A stretch of DNA of 10,985 bases, taken from positions 1 through 10,985 of the forward strand of contig JAUWNT010000072.1 in the NCBI GenBank assembly GCA_030612495.1. The letters are read 5' to 3'. Positions 1 through 7,146 of the stretch are shown one piece after another. Positions within the stretch are counted from its first letter, which is position 1; each line of letters starts with the position of its first letter. The position numbers and the translations under genes were made by a program. The notes below the pieces were generated by a model that made no database searches, was not told the origin of the DNA, and saw nothing but the letters and a program-made list of their open reading frames with translations. Origin of the DNA: Candidatus Aminicenantota bacterium (lineage in GTDB: Bacteria; Acidobacteriota; Aminicenantia; UBA2199).

Positions 1-234
1 GCTGAAGCCCACTACTATTTAGGTCTTGATTATGTCATACTCGGTTTCCGTATATTCGCAATAGAAGCATATAAGCAGGCAATACGTATTGATCCTGATT
101 ACGCTGAAGCCCACTATAGTTTAGGTGTTGCTTATCTTCTGATTAAAGACAGAGATTCAGCTATAAATGAATACAAAATACTTAAAGAATTAGATATCGA
201 TTTAGCTAATGAATTATTTGATTTGATTTATTAG
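1..234 (+). CDS. TPR-repeat protein, C-terminal part only
   Basis: The frame is open from base 1 to a TAG at 232-234 and gives 77 residues; the start lies outside the window. It contains a TPR signature: AEAHYYLG followed by EAYKQAIRIDPDYAEAHYSLG, with the usual alternation of small and aromatic residues and the P/DY turn. A last helix pair (DSAINEYKILKELD) ends the protein. TPR units form helical scaffolds for protein-protein contacts and reveal no specific role. It ends more than 370 bases before the next gene, behind a hairpin repeat and a separate promoter, so it is probably not co-transcribed with the defence genes. The two visible repeats have nearly identical DNA at their starts (gctgaagcccactac at 1-15, gctgaagcccactat at 103-117), which suggests recent repeat duplication. 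Confidence 0.85.
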   Translation, partial: AEAHYYLGLDYVILGFRIFAIEAYKQAIRIDPDYAEAHYSLGVAYLLIKDRDSAINEYKILKELDIDLANELFDLIY

Positions 235-250
235 CAGTATATAGAGTCAT

Positions 251-312
251 GGGGGACATTCTTCTTTTGTAATCCCGCACTTATACTTGGCGAAAAGTAA
301 AGTGTGTCCCCC
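251..312. repeat. G/C-tipped inverted repeat, REP-like or IS-end remnant
   Basis: GGGGGACA (251-258) and TGTCCCCC (305-312) are perfect 8-base inverted arms. A smaller inner pair, CTTTT (264-268) and AAAAG (293-297), lies between them, so the 62 bases could fold into one long hairpin. The runs of G and C stand out from very AT-rich surroundings. From memory, similar gggggacattcttctttt sequences are dispersed in many bacterial genomes next to Y1/REP-type transposases, but no transposase is present here. It may also act as the terminator region of the upstream TPR gene, although no T-run follows directly. Confidence 0.55.
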
Positions 313-403
313 TTTCGCACTAAAAAACTTAAAAAAAATCAAATTTTTTTCAATTTTTTTAAATTATTTTCCTAATTATTTCCATACAGTAGTCATACCC
401 CTG

Positions 404-412
404 TGATATAAT
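404..412 (+). promoter_or_regulatory. Extended -10 promoter for the peptidase gene
   Basis: TGATATAAT (404-412) is a perfect TATAAT hexamer with the TG of an extended -10 element one base upstream. No good TTGACA lies 16-18 bases upstream (the area reads tttccataca), which fits an extended -10 promoter that does not need a strong -35. A-tracts at 320-370 could help as an UP-like element. The next + strand gene is the TPR peptidase starting at 613. Confidence 0.5.
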
Positions 413-533
413 TGTAAAGAGTATTATTTGTAACTAAAAAAGTGAGTAGACGCTTGATAAAAAATGATAGTCAAGGTAGAATATGCGTGAAGAACCACAA
501 CATTTCCACAGAAAAAAGATAGTATTTATGACC

Positions 534-551
534 TAGTTTTATATTAAACTA
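534..551. promoter_or_regulatory. Small dyad TAGTTT-N6-AAACTA, possible operator
   Basis: TAGTTT (534-539) and AAACTA (546-551) are perfect 6-base inverted arms around tatatt. The dyad sits about 60 bases before the preferred start of the TPR peptidase gene and downstream of its candidate promoter. It could be a repressor site or a weak leader hairpin. It is AT-only apart from one G/C per arm, so chance is a real alternative. Confidence 0.2.
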
Positions 552-594
552 AGCATTAGTGCAAGTTTCTACAGCAGTATTTGTCAGAATCTTT

Positions 595-601
595 AAGGAG
601 G
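595..601 (+). promoter_or_regulatory. Shine-Dalgarno site that decides the start at 613
   Basis: AAGGAGG (595-601) is a full-strength ribosome site ending 11 bases before the ATG at 613. The alternative in-frame GTG at 559 has no purine-rich site before it, so the longer reading is disfavoured. An out-of-frame ATG at 605 begins a three-codon frame (MRV) whose TGA overlaps the ATG at 613. That could let ribosomes re-start but is probably incidental. Confidence 0.6.
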
Positions 602-612
602 ATTATGAGAGT

Positions 613-2577
613 ATGAATATAGAAATTGACGCTCGGACGCTTTATGAGTTTTCGGGTATGGCTGTTCCTGAGAAACTACCGCCGTTAGCTGATTTAGAAA
701 CAATGGTTCGTGAACAATTTTCCTTCCTGCCTCAGCCCATTGAAGTCCAGTTCGACGGGTGGAGAGGCGTAATCACCTATCCCAAAGAATCAGCCACTGC
801 ACGTGCGGAAGCTAAAAGGCTTCAAGAAAAAGCCGCAAAACGGGCGGCTCAAGGTAACTATGACAAGGCAGTGAATATCTTAAAGCGAACCCTTGAACTC
901 GAGCCTTCCAATTATAAGGCACGACGGGATTTAGCGATGGTTCTCGTGGAGAAAGGGGAATCGGAAGAGGCTAAAAATCAGCTCATCGAGGTATTGGGAG
1001 TTCATCCTGATGACGTATGGAGTCTGGTCGTGCTTGCTAATATCTATAGTAAGTTTGAGAATAATTTTGAGGTAGCTGAGCGTATGTTGAAGCGAGCTCT
1101 TCGGGCAAATGCAGATGATCCATGGGTTATGAACAGCCTCGGAGCAGTCTGTACAGAACAGGGACGATTAAGCGAAGCCATTGATTTTTTTAAAAAAAGC
1201 ATTGCCGAAAAGCCATCCTTTGTTAATCCTTATATGGGCAAGGCTATGGTGCAAAGAATTCAGGAAAAACCGGAGAAAGCTAAACAAACTCTCGAAAAAC
1301 TTTTTGCCCGGGCGGAAATACAGGATGCACGCTCACTTCCTGTCTTTACCCAAGCCCGTAAAATCTATGGGGAGCTAATGGCCGAAATAGCCGAAAAGAA
1401 ACGTAAAGATATGTGGAAGGTGATAGAAGATATAAAAAACGAACTTGCTGATCTTTCCGGATATCCTATTCGTATCCAGTCGGGAGGTTCTCCCGGCGGT
1501 ACTGTGGCTGTTATTCAGATGGCATGGAAACACGGGAGGAATTACCATTTGATTCTTCATAAGGAAAATATTTCTGACCAAATTTTGATACATCTTATTG
1601 CCCACGAACTGGAACATCTACGCCTGGAATGTGCTGCCAGGCAAGCAGGGCGGAATCGCTATCTTGTTTCTACTGCCGCCAATCGGGAGAAAGCCATTCG
1701 CAGCATGGCAAAGGATGTTACCCGTTGGCAGCGCCAGGGGTTTAGCGAAAAATCTATAACAGATGTAACACTCCAGCTTTCAGAAGGAATTGTAAGACAG
1801 GTTCAGAACGCTCCGATTGACTTAATAATAGAGACTCAGCTGTACCACAATTTTCCAATTCTAAGGGCATCCCAGTTTATTTCACTCGATGTACTAGCTG
1901 AGCAGGCAAAGGAATCTATAATTAACAATAAAATACAAGAGCGCATGCCCAAACATATTATGTATGCCTCCTCTGCAATAAATGGAGCAACGGCATTATT
2001 TTTAGATAAACTATGGGGAGGGGTTACCTGTTATGCTGAGCCTTATCACAAACTCGATTCATTTTCCACCTCACAGGAATTGCTATCTCTACTCGAAAAC
2101 CGTATCAAAACACTAAAACCAGGGGATGAGTATGAGATTCTTGATGCATGGGCGAAAAAACTTGGACTTCAGAATTGGTACGAGTGGCAGGAAGATACAG
2201 AATTATATAAAGCGCCAGGTAAAACAAAATCCAAAGTAACTGCCAATTCCGAATTATTAAAAAAGAAGCATCCGGCAGCCGTCTGGTTTCTTCTGGGTGC
2301 ATTGGAGAGATTTGATGGTATGACTGAAGAGGAAATTAAGGCACTTTCATTTGAAATTGGATTACTTGGAAATAGTGGATTAAACTATGCCTCACCAGAT
2401 CAAAAGTATACCCTCAGCAATTGTCCTGGAGAAAAATTCAGCGGTTTGCAGTTAATGTGTCTAATGTATGCTGGCTTCAGCCGATTTGCGCCGGAGCAGA
2501 ATCTTGGAATGGATTTGGAAGAACCTTTCCGTACCGCTCTTCAACTCTACGACATAAAAAAAGGGGAGAGCAAATGA
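613..2577 (+). CDS. TPR protein with HExxH zinc metallopeptidase motif
   Basis: 654 residues from the ATG at 613, chosen for the AAGGAGG at 595-601; a GTG at 559 would add 18 residues. Residues 65-235 form TPR-like helical repeats (NYDKAVNILKRTLELEPSN; WVMNSLGAVCTEQGRLSEAI). The middle part carries HELEH at 331-335, the HExxH zinc and catalytic motif of gluzincin-type peptidases. E407 in APIDLIIE is a candidate third zinc ligand, about 70 residues later. The C-terminal region (about 555-645) is helical and unassigned. No signal peptide or membrane segment is visible, so it should be cytoplasmic. The gene is richer in G+C than those downstream (29 of 60 G/C at 781-840, against 16 of 60 at 5221-5280). 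It lies just before MazG and nuclease-helicase genes, so a role as a protease effector or sensor in defence is possible but unproven. The substrate is unknown. Confidence 0.85.
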   Translation: MNIEIDARTLYEFSGMAVPEKLPPLADLETMVREQFSFLPQPIEVQFDGWRGVITYPKESATARAEAKRLQEKAAKRAAQGNYDKAVNILKRTLELEPSNYKARRDLAMVLVEKGESEEAKNQLIEVLGVHPDDVWSLVVLANIYSKFENNFEVAERMLKRALRANADDPWVMNSLGAVCTEQGRLSEAIDFFKKSIAEKPSFVNPYMGKAMVQRIQEKPEKAKQTLEKLFARAEIQDARSLPVFTQARKIYGELMAEIAEKKRKDMWKVIEDIKNELADLSGYPIRIQSGGSPGGTVAVIQMAWKHGRNYHLILHKENISDQILIHLIAHELEHLRLECAARQAGRNRYLVSTAANREKAIRSMAKDVTRWQRQGFSEKSITDVTLQLSEGIVRQVQNAPIDLIIETQLYHNFPILRASQFISLDVLAEQAKESIINNKIQERMPKHIMYASSAINGATALFLDKLWGGVTCYAEPYHKLDSFSTSQELLSLLENRIKTLKPGDEYEILDAWAKKLGLQNWYEWQEDTELYKAPGKTKSKVTANSELLKKKHPAAVWFLLGALERFDGMTEEEIKALSFEIGLLGNSGLNYASPDQKYTLSNCPGEKFSGLQLMCLMYAGFSRFAPEQNLGMDLEEPFRTALQLYDIKKGESK

Positions 2578-2609
2578 AGTTCTATTATAAATCCAAAAGA
2601 CAAAAATAA
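2574..2609 (+). pseudogene. Truncated 11-codon reading frame coupled to the peptidase gene
   Basis: ATG at 2574 overlaps the TGA of the peptidase gene (ATGA, 2574-2577) and has a strong purine-rich ribosome site, AAGGGGAGAG, a few bases upstream. The frame MKFYYKSKRQK stops at TAA 2607-2609. This is the normal architecture of a translationally coupled next gene, but the gene is missing. The simplest reading is the 5' stub of a former partner whose body was lost or replaced when the MazG and helicase genes came to lie here. A short coupled peptide is the alternative. Confidence 0.45.
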
Positions 2610-2636
2610 CCGAAGAAATGGTGAAGTTTAGAACAA

Positions 2637-2996
2637 ATGGACAATAAAACAACGATAGAAGAATTGAAAGAAAAAATAAGACAATTTTGTGAATTAAGAG
2701 ATTGGGACCAATACCACAATGCAAAGGAATTAGCGATCGGAATTGTGACAGAAGCATCTGAATTATTAGAGCATTTTAGATTTAAATCAGAAACTCAAGT
2801 GGATGCTATGTTTCAAAATAAATCCAAGAGACAGGAACTAGCTGAAGAAATGGCAGATATATTATATTTTTTAATAAGACTGGCACAGAGATATAATATT
2901 GATTTGTCAACAGAACTTGAAAATAAAATGAAGGAAAATGAAGAGAAATATCCCATTGAAAAAGTGAAGGGTTCTAATAAAAAATATTCGGAGTAG
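2637..2996 (+). CDS. MazG-like nucleotide pyrophosphohydrolase
   Basis: 119 residues, all alpha. The MazG/dCTPase signature is present: EASELLEHF with E39 and E42, then EEMADILYFLIRL with E71 and D74. These form the ExxE...ExxD set that binds Mg2+ for hydrolysis of (d)NTPs to (d)NMP and pyrophosphate. The C-terminal NEEKYPIEKVKGSNKKY is typical of the short single-domain family that includes dCTP pyrophosphatase DCTPP1 (RS21-C6), which works as a dimer or tetramer in the cytosol. The ribosome site is weak (GGTG at 2620-2623). Only 5 bases separate it from the nuclease-helicase gene, so the two are surely co-transcribed. In this setting it may change nucleotide pools during phage attack or clean non-canonical nucleotides; the exact substrate cannot be read from the sequence. 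Confidence 0.93.
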   Translation: MDNKTTIEELKEKIRQFCELRDWDQYHNAKELAIGIVTEASELLEHFRFKSETQVDAMFQNKSKRQELAEEMADILYFLIRLAQRYNIDLSTELENKMKENEEKYPIEKVKGSNKKYSE

Positions 2997-3001
2997 TAAT
3001 A

Positions 3002-4870
3002 ATGAGATTGTATGAAGGTATGATAAACCAATTTAAAGAAGATGTTATTCAAAATAAGATTGCAGACATAATATCGAATAAATATTTAAGTTATTACGGT
3101 AAAAATGCAGGGCGTTCTGAAAAAAACTCCTGGAATATTTCATTGAATTATGTAAAAAATTCACTGGATTATTCTGATTTGCAAGATAATATGATAATAG
3201 TTGAGTATGAATTGCCTTATTCATCCCGAAGAATTGATGTGATTTTATTCGGAAGGAATTGTGTTAATGAAGATAACATTGTTCTTATTGAATTGAAACA
3301 ATGGTCCAACGAAAATGTAGAAGATTGCGAAACCGATGGGAACGTGATAGTAGATTACGGCAAATTCAAGAAAGAGCAAGCGCACCCTTCATCTCAGGTT
3401 GAAGGTTACCACTATGATCTAAAAGATTTTATGACCGTCTTTGAAACCCCTCCCGCACCGATGCTGAGCTCCTGTGCCTACTGCCACAATTATTCCAGGC
3501 TAAGAGATGATATATTATATTATCCAAAATTTAAAAGATTGATTGTAGAATACCCACTTTTTTCAAAAGAAGATATTGTAGGTCTGGGTAATTATTTGCA
3601 GAAAAGATTAAAAAACGGTTCAGGCCTGGAAGTTTTTAAAAGATTTATCTATTCCCCAATCAAACCATCTAAAAAACTATTGGATCATACAAAACAGATG
3701 ATCAATGAACAGCAAATATTTAACCTTATAGATGATCAGATAGCAGCATACAATTCAATAATGCATAAGGCGAAAAAATTATCAAAATTGGACAAAAAAT
3801 CTGTAATTATTATTAAAGGTGGACCGGGTACAGGAAAATCTGTAATAGCTTTGGAAGTTATGGGAGAGCTTCTCAGAAAAGGAAAACAAGTTTACCATGC
3901 GACGGGATCGGCAGCATTTACTAAGACTCTGCGAAAAATATTGGGAATACGTTCGTCAAAGCTATTCAAATTTTTTAATAGTTTTATGGAGTATCCTGAA
4001 AACAAAATAGAGGTTCTTATTTGTGATGAAGCACACCGGATCAGGGAATCCAGTACCGGCAGTTACACTCCTAAAAGATTAAGAACGGATACTCCGCAAA
4101 TTGAAGAGTTAATCAGGGCAGCTAAATTATCCATCTTTTTTATAGATGAACATCAGGTAGTTAGACCTAATGAAATAGGCAGTATTGAGTTAATTAGAAG
4201 CACAGCTTTGAAACTTGGAGTACAGGAGTCTGAAATTTCAGAATTTGAATTAAAAACCCAGTTTAGATGCAGCGGTTCGGATGCCTTCCTGCAATGGATT
4301 GAAAATATACTGGATATCAGAGAATCGGAAAAGCAATTTTTATCGGAAGAGGATCGTATGGAATTTAAAATATTTGATACCCCCTTGAAACTTAAAGAAG
4401 CTATTGACAGAAAGAATCAGGAGAAAAAGAACTGCGCAAGAATTGTTGCGGGTTTTTGTTGGCCGTGGAGCAAACCGAATCCTGATGGTAGCTTGGTTAA
4501 TGATGTAAAAGTAGGGGATTTGGAAATGCCGTGGGAAAAAAAGGACCAATTTTGGAAATGGGCTACTGATGACAGTGGAATGGACCAAGTGGGCACAGTG
4601 TATACCGCACAAGGGTTTGAATTTGATTATATTGGTATTATATTCGGTAATGATTTAATATATGACAAGAATCAGAACAAATGGATTGCCATAGGAGAGA
4701 ATTCCTATGACACTATGATAAAAAGAAACAATGGAAAACTTACAGATCATCTAAAGAATGTCTATCGTGTTTTGATGTCCAGGGCACATAAAGGATGTTA
4801 CATATATTTTTGTGACAAGGGAACCGAAGCTTATTTCCGGGAACATATAAAAGGTAAAATAGATAAATAA
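3002..4870 (+). CDS. PD-(D/E)XK nuclease fused to DUF2075-type SF1 helicase
   Basis: 622 residues; ATG at 3002 preceded by GGAG (2990-2993), which lies inside the end of the MazG gene. The N-terminal part has a PD-(D/E)XK nuclease core: RIDVILFG with D79, then IVLIELKQW with E97 and K99, plus acidic residues at 68-70. From about 265 on it is an SF1 helicase/ATPase: Walker A GGPGTGKS (273-280), Walker B VLICDEAH with D342 and E343, motif III IDEHQ (381-385), QFRCSGSD (420-427), the motif V region TAQGFEFDYIG (535-545) and motif VI YRVLMSRA with R589 and R594. This matches the DUF2075 family, which is often found in defence islands. All key residues are intact, so ATP-driven nucleic-acid translocation coupled to cleavage is likely. 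The substrate (DNA or RNA) and the trigger are unknown. Confidence 0.9.
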   Translation: MRLYEGMINQFKEDVIQNKIADIISNKYLSYYGKNAGRSEKNSWNISLNYVKNSLDYSDLQDNMIIVEYELPYSSRRIDVILFGRNCVNEDNIVLIELKQWSNENVEDCETDGNVIVDYGKFKKEQAHPSSQVEGYHYDLKDFMTVFETPPAPMLSSCAYCHNYSRLRDDILYYPKFKRLIVEYPLFSKEDIVGLGNYLQKRLKNGSGLEVFKRFIYSPIKPSKKLLDHTKQMINEQQIFNLIDDQIAAYNSIMHKAKKLSKLDKKSVIIIKGGPGTGKSVIALEVMGELLRKGKQVYHATGSAAFTKTLRKILGIRSSKLFKFFNSFMEYPENKIEVLICDEAHRIRESSTGSYTPKRLRTDTPQIEELIRAAKLSIFFIDEHQVVRPNEIGSIELIRSTALKLGVQESEISEFELKTQFRCSGSDAFLQWIENILDIRESEKQFLSEEDRMEFKIFDTPLKLKEAIDRKNQEKKNCARIVAGFCWPWSKPNPDGSLVNDVKVGDLEMPWEKKDQFWKWATDDSGMDQVGTVYTAQGFEFDYIGIIFGNDLIYDKNQNKWIAIGENSYDTMIKRNNGKLTDHLKNVYRVLMSRAHKGCYIYFCDKGTEAYFREHIKGKIDK

Positions 4871-4971
4871 ATAATAAGTTACTAGTAATATACGAGGGAC
4901 ATATGCACTAGGTCACTAATTCAATAACTTTTAGCAGAAAACATATGGGACTTGGGGAATTTCTTAACTAG

Positions 4972-6096
4972 ATGGTTGAGGCTTTAGGTATTGCTATATA
5001 TAGACATCCCAAAGGGAAACCTGTAAAATGGAAAATAAACTACAGAAAAAATAGCATATTTCACTATTCTAAAATTGGTGGGCGTTATAAAATGAGTGTT
5101 CGAGATACAACTATTTTAAACCATATTGAATTGAAATACTTATTATTGGATAGTCTGAAAGAGTATTCTGAAAACGTTATTTTTATATCAGGAAATAATC
5201 CTTATCAATTTAGAATAAACAAAAAGATTTTTTATATTCTAATAAAGAATGTTCATGAATCTGGAAGTGGAAGACCAAACCAAGATGAGTGTAGGATCCA
5301 GATAGCTAGAACTGCAAATTTTTTAACTGCCAAAAATTCAGGCAAACCAGTCCTATTTCTTGGTTACTTTGCAGATTTAAATGTATTTACGGCTTGGAAT
5401 CCTCATTTGTTAACAGAAAGAATAAATCAAAGACAAACCATTTCAGCTTATTCTAGGTTTTCTATTCAATATAATGCAGCTGAAAATGGGATTAGCATAT
5501 ATAAAGATAATAATGACCAAGTAATAATTTCAATTCAACCCAAATATATTGGTCTATATCTTGAAAACTATGATCTAATGCATCAGAGCGATGAAGGTAC
5601 ATTATTGGAATTGATTAAGAAATCAAATTCTGTGGAAGAAACTGAAAGTGAGGAAGCAACAAGTGTTGAGATTGAAAGAAAGAAGTTTTCCGTAACACAT
5701 GTAAGATTTAGAAGAGATATGAATTTCAAAAAATTAGTAACTGAAACTTATGGTCATCGTTGTGCAGTATGTGGAATGCAACTAGAAGTAGTTGTAGCAG
5801 CACATATTATTCCTCACTCACATGATAAAGGAACAGATGATCCTAAAAATGGAATTTGTTTATGTGCTCTTCATCATAAAGCCTATGATAATGGGTTAAT
5901 CTATTTTGATGGAGAATATAACATTAGAATAAATGATGATAAAATAAGATATCTAGAGAAGGTTCATAAAGATGGAGGAATTTCTAAATTTACAGGTTTA
6001 CAATATGATAAATTGACTATGCCAAGTTCTAGATTATTTTTTCCAGAACCTGAATTTATCAAAATTGGGAATGCTATAAGGGGGATTACTGAATGA
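4972..6096 (+). CDS. HNH restriction endonuclease
   Basis: 374 residues from ATG 4972, directly after an in-frame TAG; the ribosome site is poor (GGGGAA at 4954-4959). ATG 5092 would give 334 residues and is a serious alternative. The C-terminal part (about 250-312) is an HNH_2-type nuclease: RCAVCG with C264 and C267, AAH with H278, DPKNG with N293, and ALHHKAYDNG with H302, the His-Asn-His set of the beta-beta-alpha-metal fold. The N-terminal domain (about 44-205) is mixed alpha/beta and not recognised; it has a conspicuous GSGRPNQDECRIQI stretch (98-111) and probably reads DNA sequence or modification state. An acidic linker (222-236) joins the domains. Its stop overlaps the first methyltransferase start by ATGA, so the nuclease and methyltransferases form one translation unit, which supports a type II restriction enzyme. 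A modification-dependent nuclease is less likely beside resident methyltransferases. Confidence 0.88.
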   Translation: MVEALGIAIYRHPKGKPVKWKINYRKNSIFHYSKIGGRYKMSVRDTTILNHIELKYLLLDSLKEYSENVIFISGNNPYQFRINKKIFYILIKNVHESGSGRPNQDECRIQIARTANFLTAKNSGKPVLFLGYFADLNVFTAWNPHLLTERINQRQTISAYSRFSIQYNAAENGISIYKDNNDQVIISIQPKYIGLYLENYDLMHQSDEGTLLELIKKSNSVEETESEEATSVEIERKKFSVTHVRFRRDMNFKKLVTETYGHRCAVCGMQLEVVVAAHIIPHSHDKGTDDPKNGICLCALHHKAYDNGLIYFDGEYNIRINDDKIRYLEKVHKDGGISKFTGLQYDKLTMPSSRLFFPEPEFIKIGNAIRGITE

Positions 6097-7145
6097 AAAA
6101 AGAGATAGTTGCCATAAGTCTATTTAGTGGTTGTGGCGGTTTGGATATCGGAAGTCATTTGGCAGGATCTCCTGTTGTATCTTGCATTGATTTTGATGAG
6201 GACAGTGTTAAAACGCTAAAGAAAAATAAAATATTTCAAAATTCAGAAATTATCCATGATGATACCAGAAATATAAATGGAGAGCAATATAAGGAGTTAT
6301 TAAAAAAATACAAATCCAGTAAAACCATCTTGATTGGTGGTCCTCCATGCCAACCTTTTTCAAAAGCAGGGTATTGGATTGGCAATAATATGAGAAAGGG
6401 AGAGAAAGACCCAAGAAATATGATTGGTGAATATTTTAGGTTATTAATAGAACTCTCTCCGGATGGTTTTTTATTTGAAAATGTTGAAAGTTTATTGCAT
6501 CCTACAAATAAGAATGTTGTAGATAAAATTAGTTCTTTTCTCAAAAAAGAGAAATATCACTATAAGATAATCCGAGCAAATTCTTTAGATTATGGCGTTC
6601 CTCAAAAAAGAAAAAGGATATTTATAATAGGTTCAAAAAAACCTTTTAAAACAGATGAACCAAAAAAAACTCATTTTCCAAAAGAAATTGCAGAAAAAAA
6701 TGGTTTATTGCCATATGTGAATGTTGGAGAAGTTATAAGTAAATTTGACAAGCAAGAATTTTTTGAACCATCAGAGGTTACAGAGAATGGGACTTATGGT
6801 AGACACTTGAAAGAAGTTCCACCTGGAAAGAATTACATTGCTTTAACCGCAAGAGCAGGATATCCAAATCCTCAATTTAAGGCAGGAACTAGGTTTTGGA
6901 GTTTTCTACTAAAATTACATCCTGATATGCCTTCATGGACAATTGCTGCTCAACCAGGTCCTTGGGTGGGTCCTTTTCATTGGACATCTAGAAGATTAAG
7001 AATTCCAGAGATTGCTGCAATCCAAACATTTCCGGAAGATTACATTTTTTATGGGAGCAGAAGATCAGTACAAAAACAAATCGGAAATGCTGTACCTCCT
7101 TTAATGGGGAAAGCGATGATTGAATTTTTAAAGGAGAATATCTGA
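6093..7145 (+). CDS. DNA cytosine-C5 methyltransferase (first of a tandem pair)
   Basis: 350 residues, starting inside the HNH gene's stop codon (ATGA 6093-6096). All core motifs of the m5C class are present: motif I ISLFSGCGGLDIG (8-20, S-adenosylmethionine binding), motif IV GGPPCQPFS with catalytic C86 (82-90), motif VI ENV (129-131), motif VIII QKRKRIFIIG (171-180) and motif X QIGNAVPPL (329-337). The variable target-recognition region is about 182-298. It transfers a methyl group from SAM to C5 of cytosine in the recognition site, shielding host DNA from the HNH nuclease. The next methyltransferase starts 1 base after its stop. The recognition sequence cannot be deduced here. Confidence 0.96.
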   Translation: MKKEIVAISLFSGCGGLDIGSHLAGSPVVSCIDFDEDSVKTLKKNKIFQNSEIIHDDTRNINGEQYKELLKKYKSSKTILIGGPPCQPFSKAGYWIGNNMRKGEKDPRNMIGEYFRLLIELSPDGFLFENVESLLHPTNKNVVDKISSFLKKEKYHYKIIRANSLDYGVPQKRKRIFIIGSKKPFKTDEPKKTHFPKEIAEKNGLLPYVNVGEVISKFDKQEFFEPSEVTENGTYGRHLKEVPPGKNYIALTARAGYPNPQFKAGTRFWSFLLKLHPDMPSWTIAAQPGPWVGPFHWTSRRLRIPEIAAIQTFPEDYIFYGSRRSVQKQIGNAVPPLMGKAMIEFLKENI

Positions 7146-7146
7146 A

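Larger units (their letters stand above)
313..612. other. Intergenic leader and A/T-tract region
   Basis: About 300 bases with no convincing gene. Bases 320-370 are dominated by A- and T-tracts of 6-8 bases, the kind of DNA that bends and can act as an UP element, and they sit just upstream of the extended -10 box at 404-412. A 26-codon frame starting GTG at 442 and ending at 522 has no ribosome site and is not called. A small hairpin (534-551) precedes the next gene. If transcription starts near base 419, the untranslated leader is about 190 nt. Confidence 0.5.

Noticed and set aside
442..522. 26-codon frame (VSRRLIKNDSQG...) in the leader of the peptidase gene
   Set aside because: No ribosome site precedes the GTG, no family is recognised and the length is within chance for this DNA.
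559..612. GTG start at 559 giving an 18-residue N-terminal extension of the peptidase
   Set aside because: No Shine-Dalgarno before 559, while AAGGAGG at 595-601 serves the ATG at 613.
1375..1617. Minus-strand open frames inside the large genes (for example 1375-1617, 4340-4612, 6236-6544)
   Set aside because: Each lies wholly or mainly opposite a well-supported + strand gene and shows no recognisable domain; treated as shadows.
4871..4971. Palindrome TTACTAGTAA (4879-4888) and two ACATATG copies between the helicase and HNH genes
   Set aside because: Short and AT-rich, not arranged like an operator or promoter; no -10/-35 pair could be supported, so no control site is claimed.
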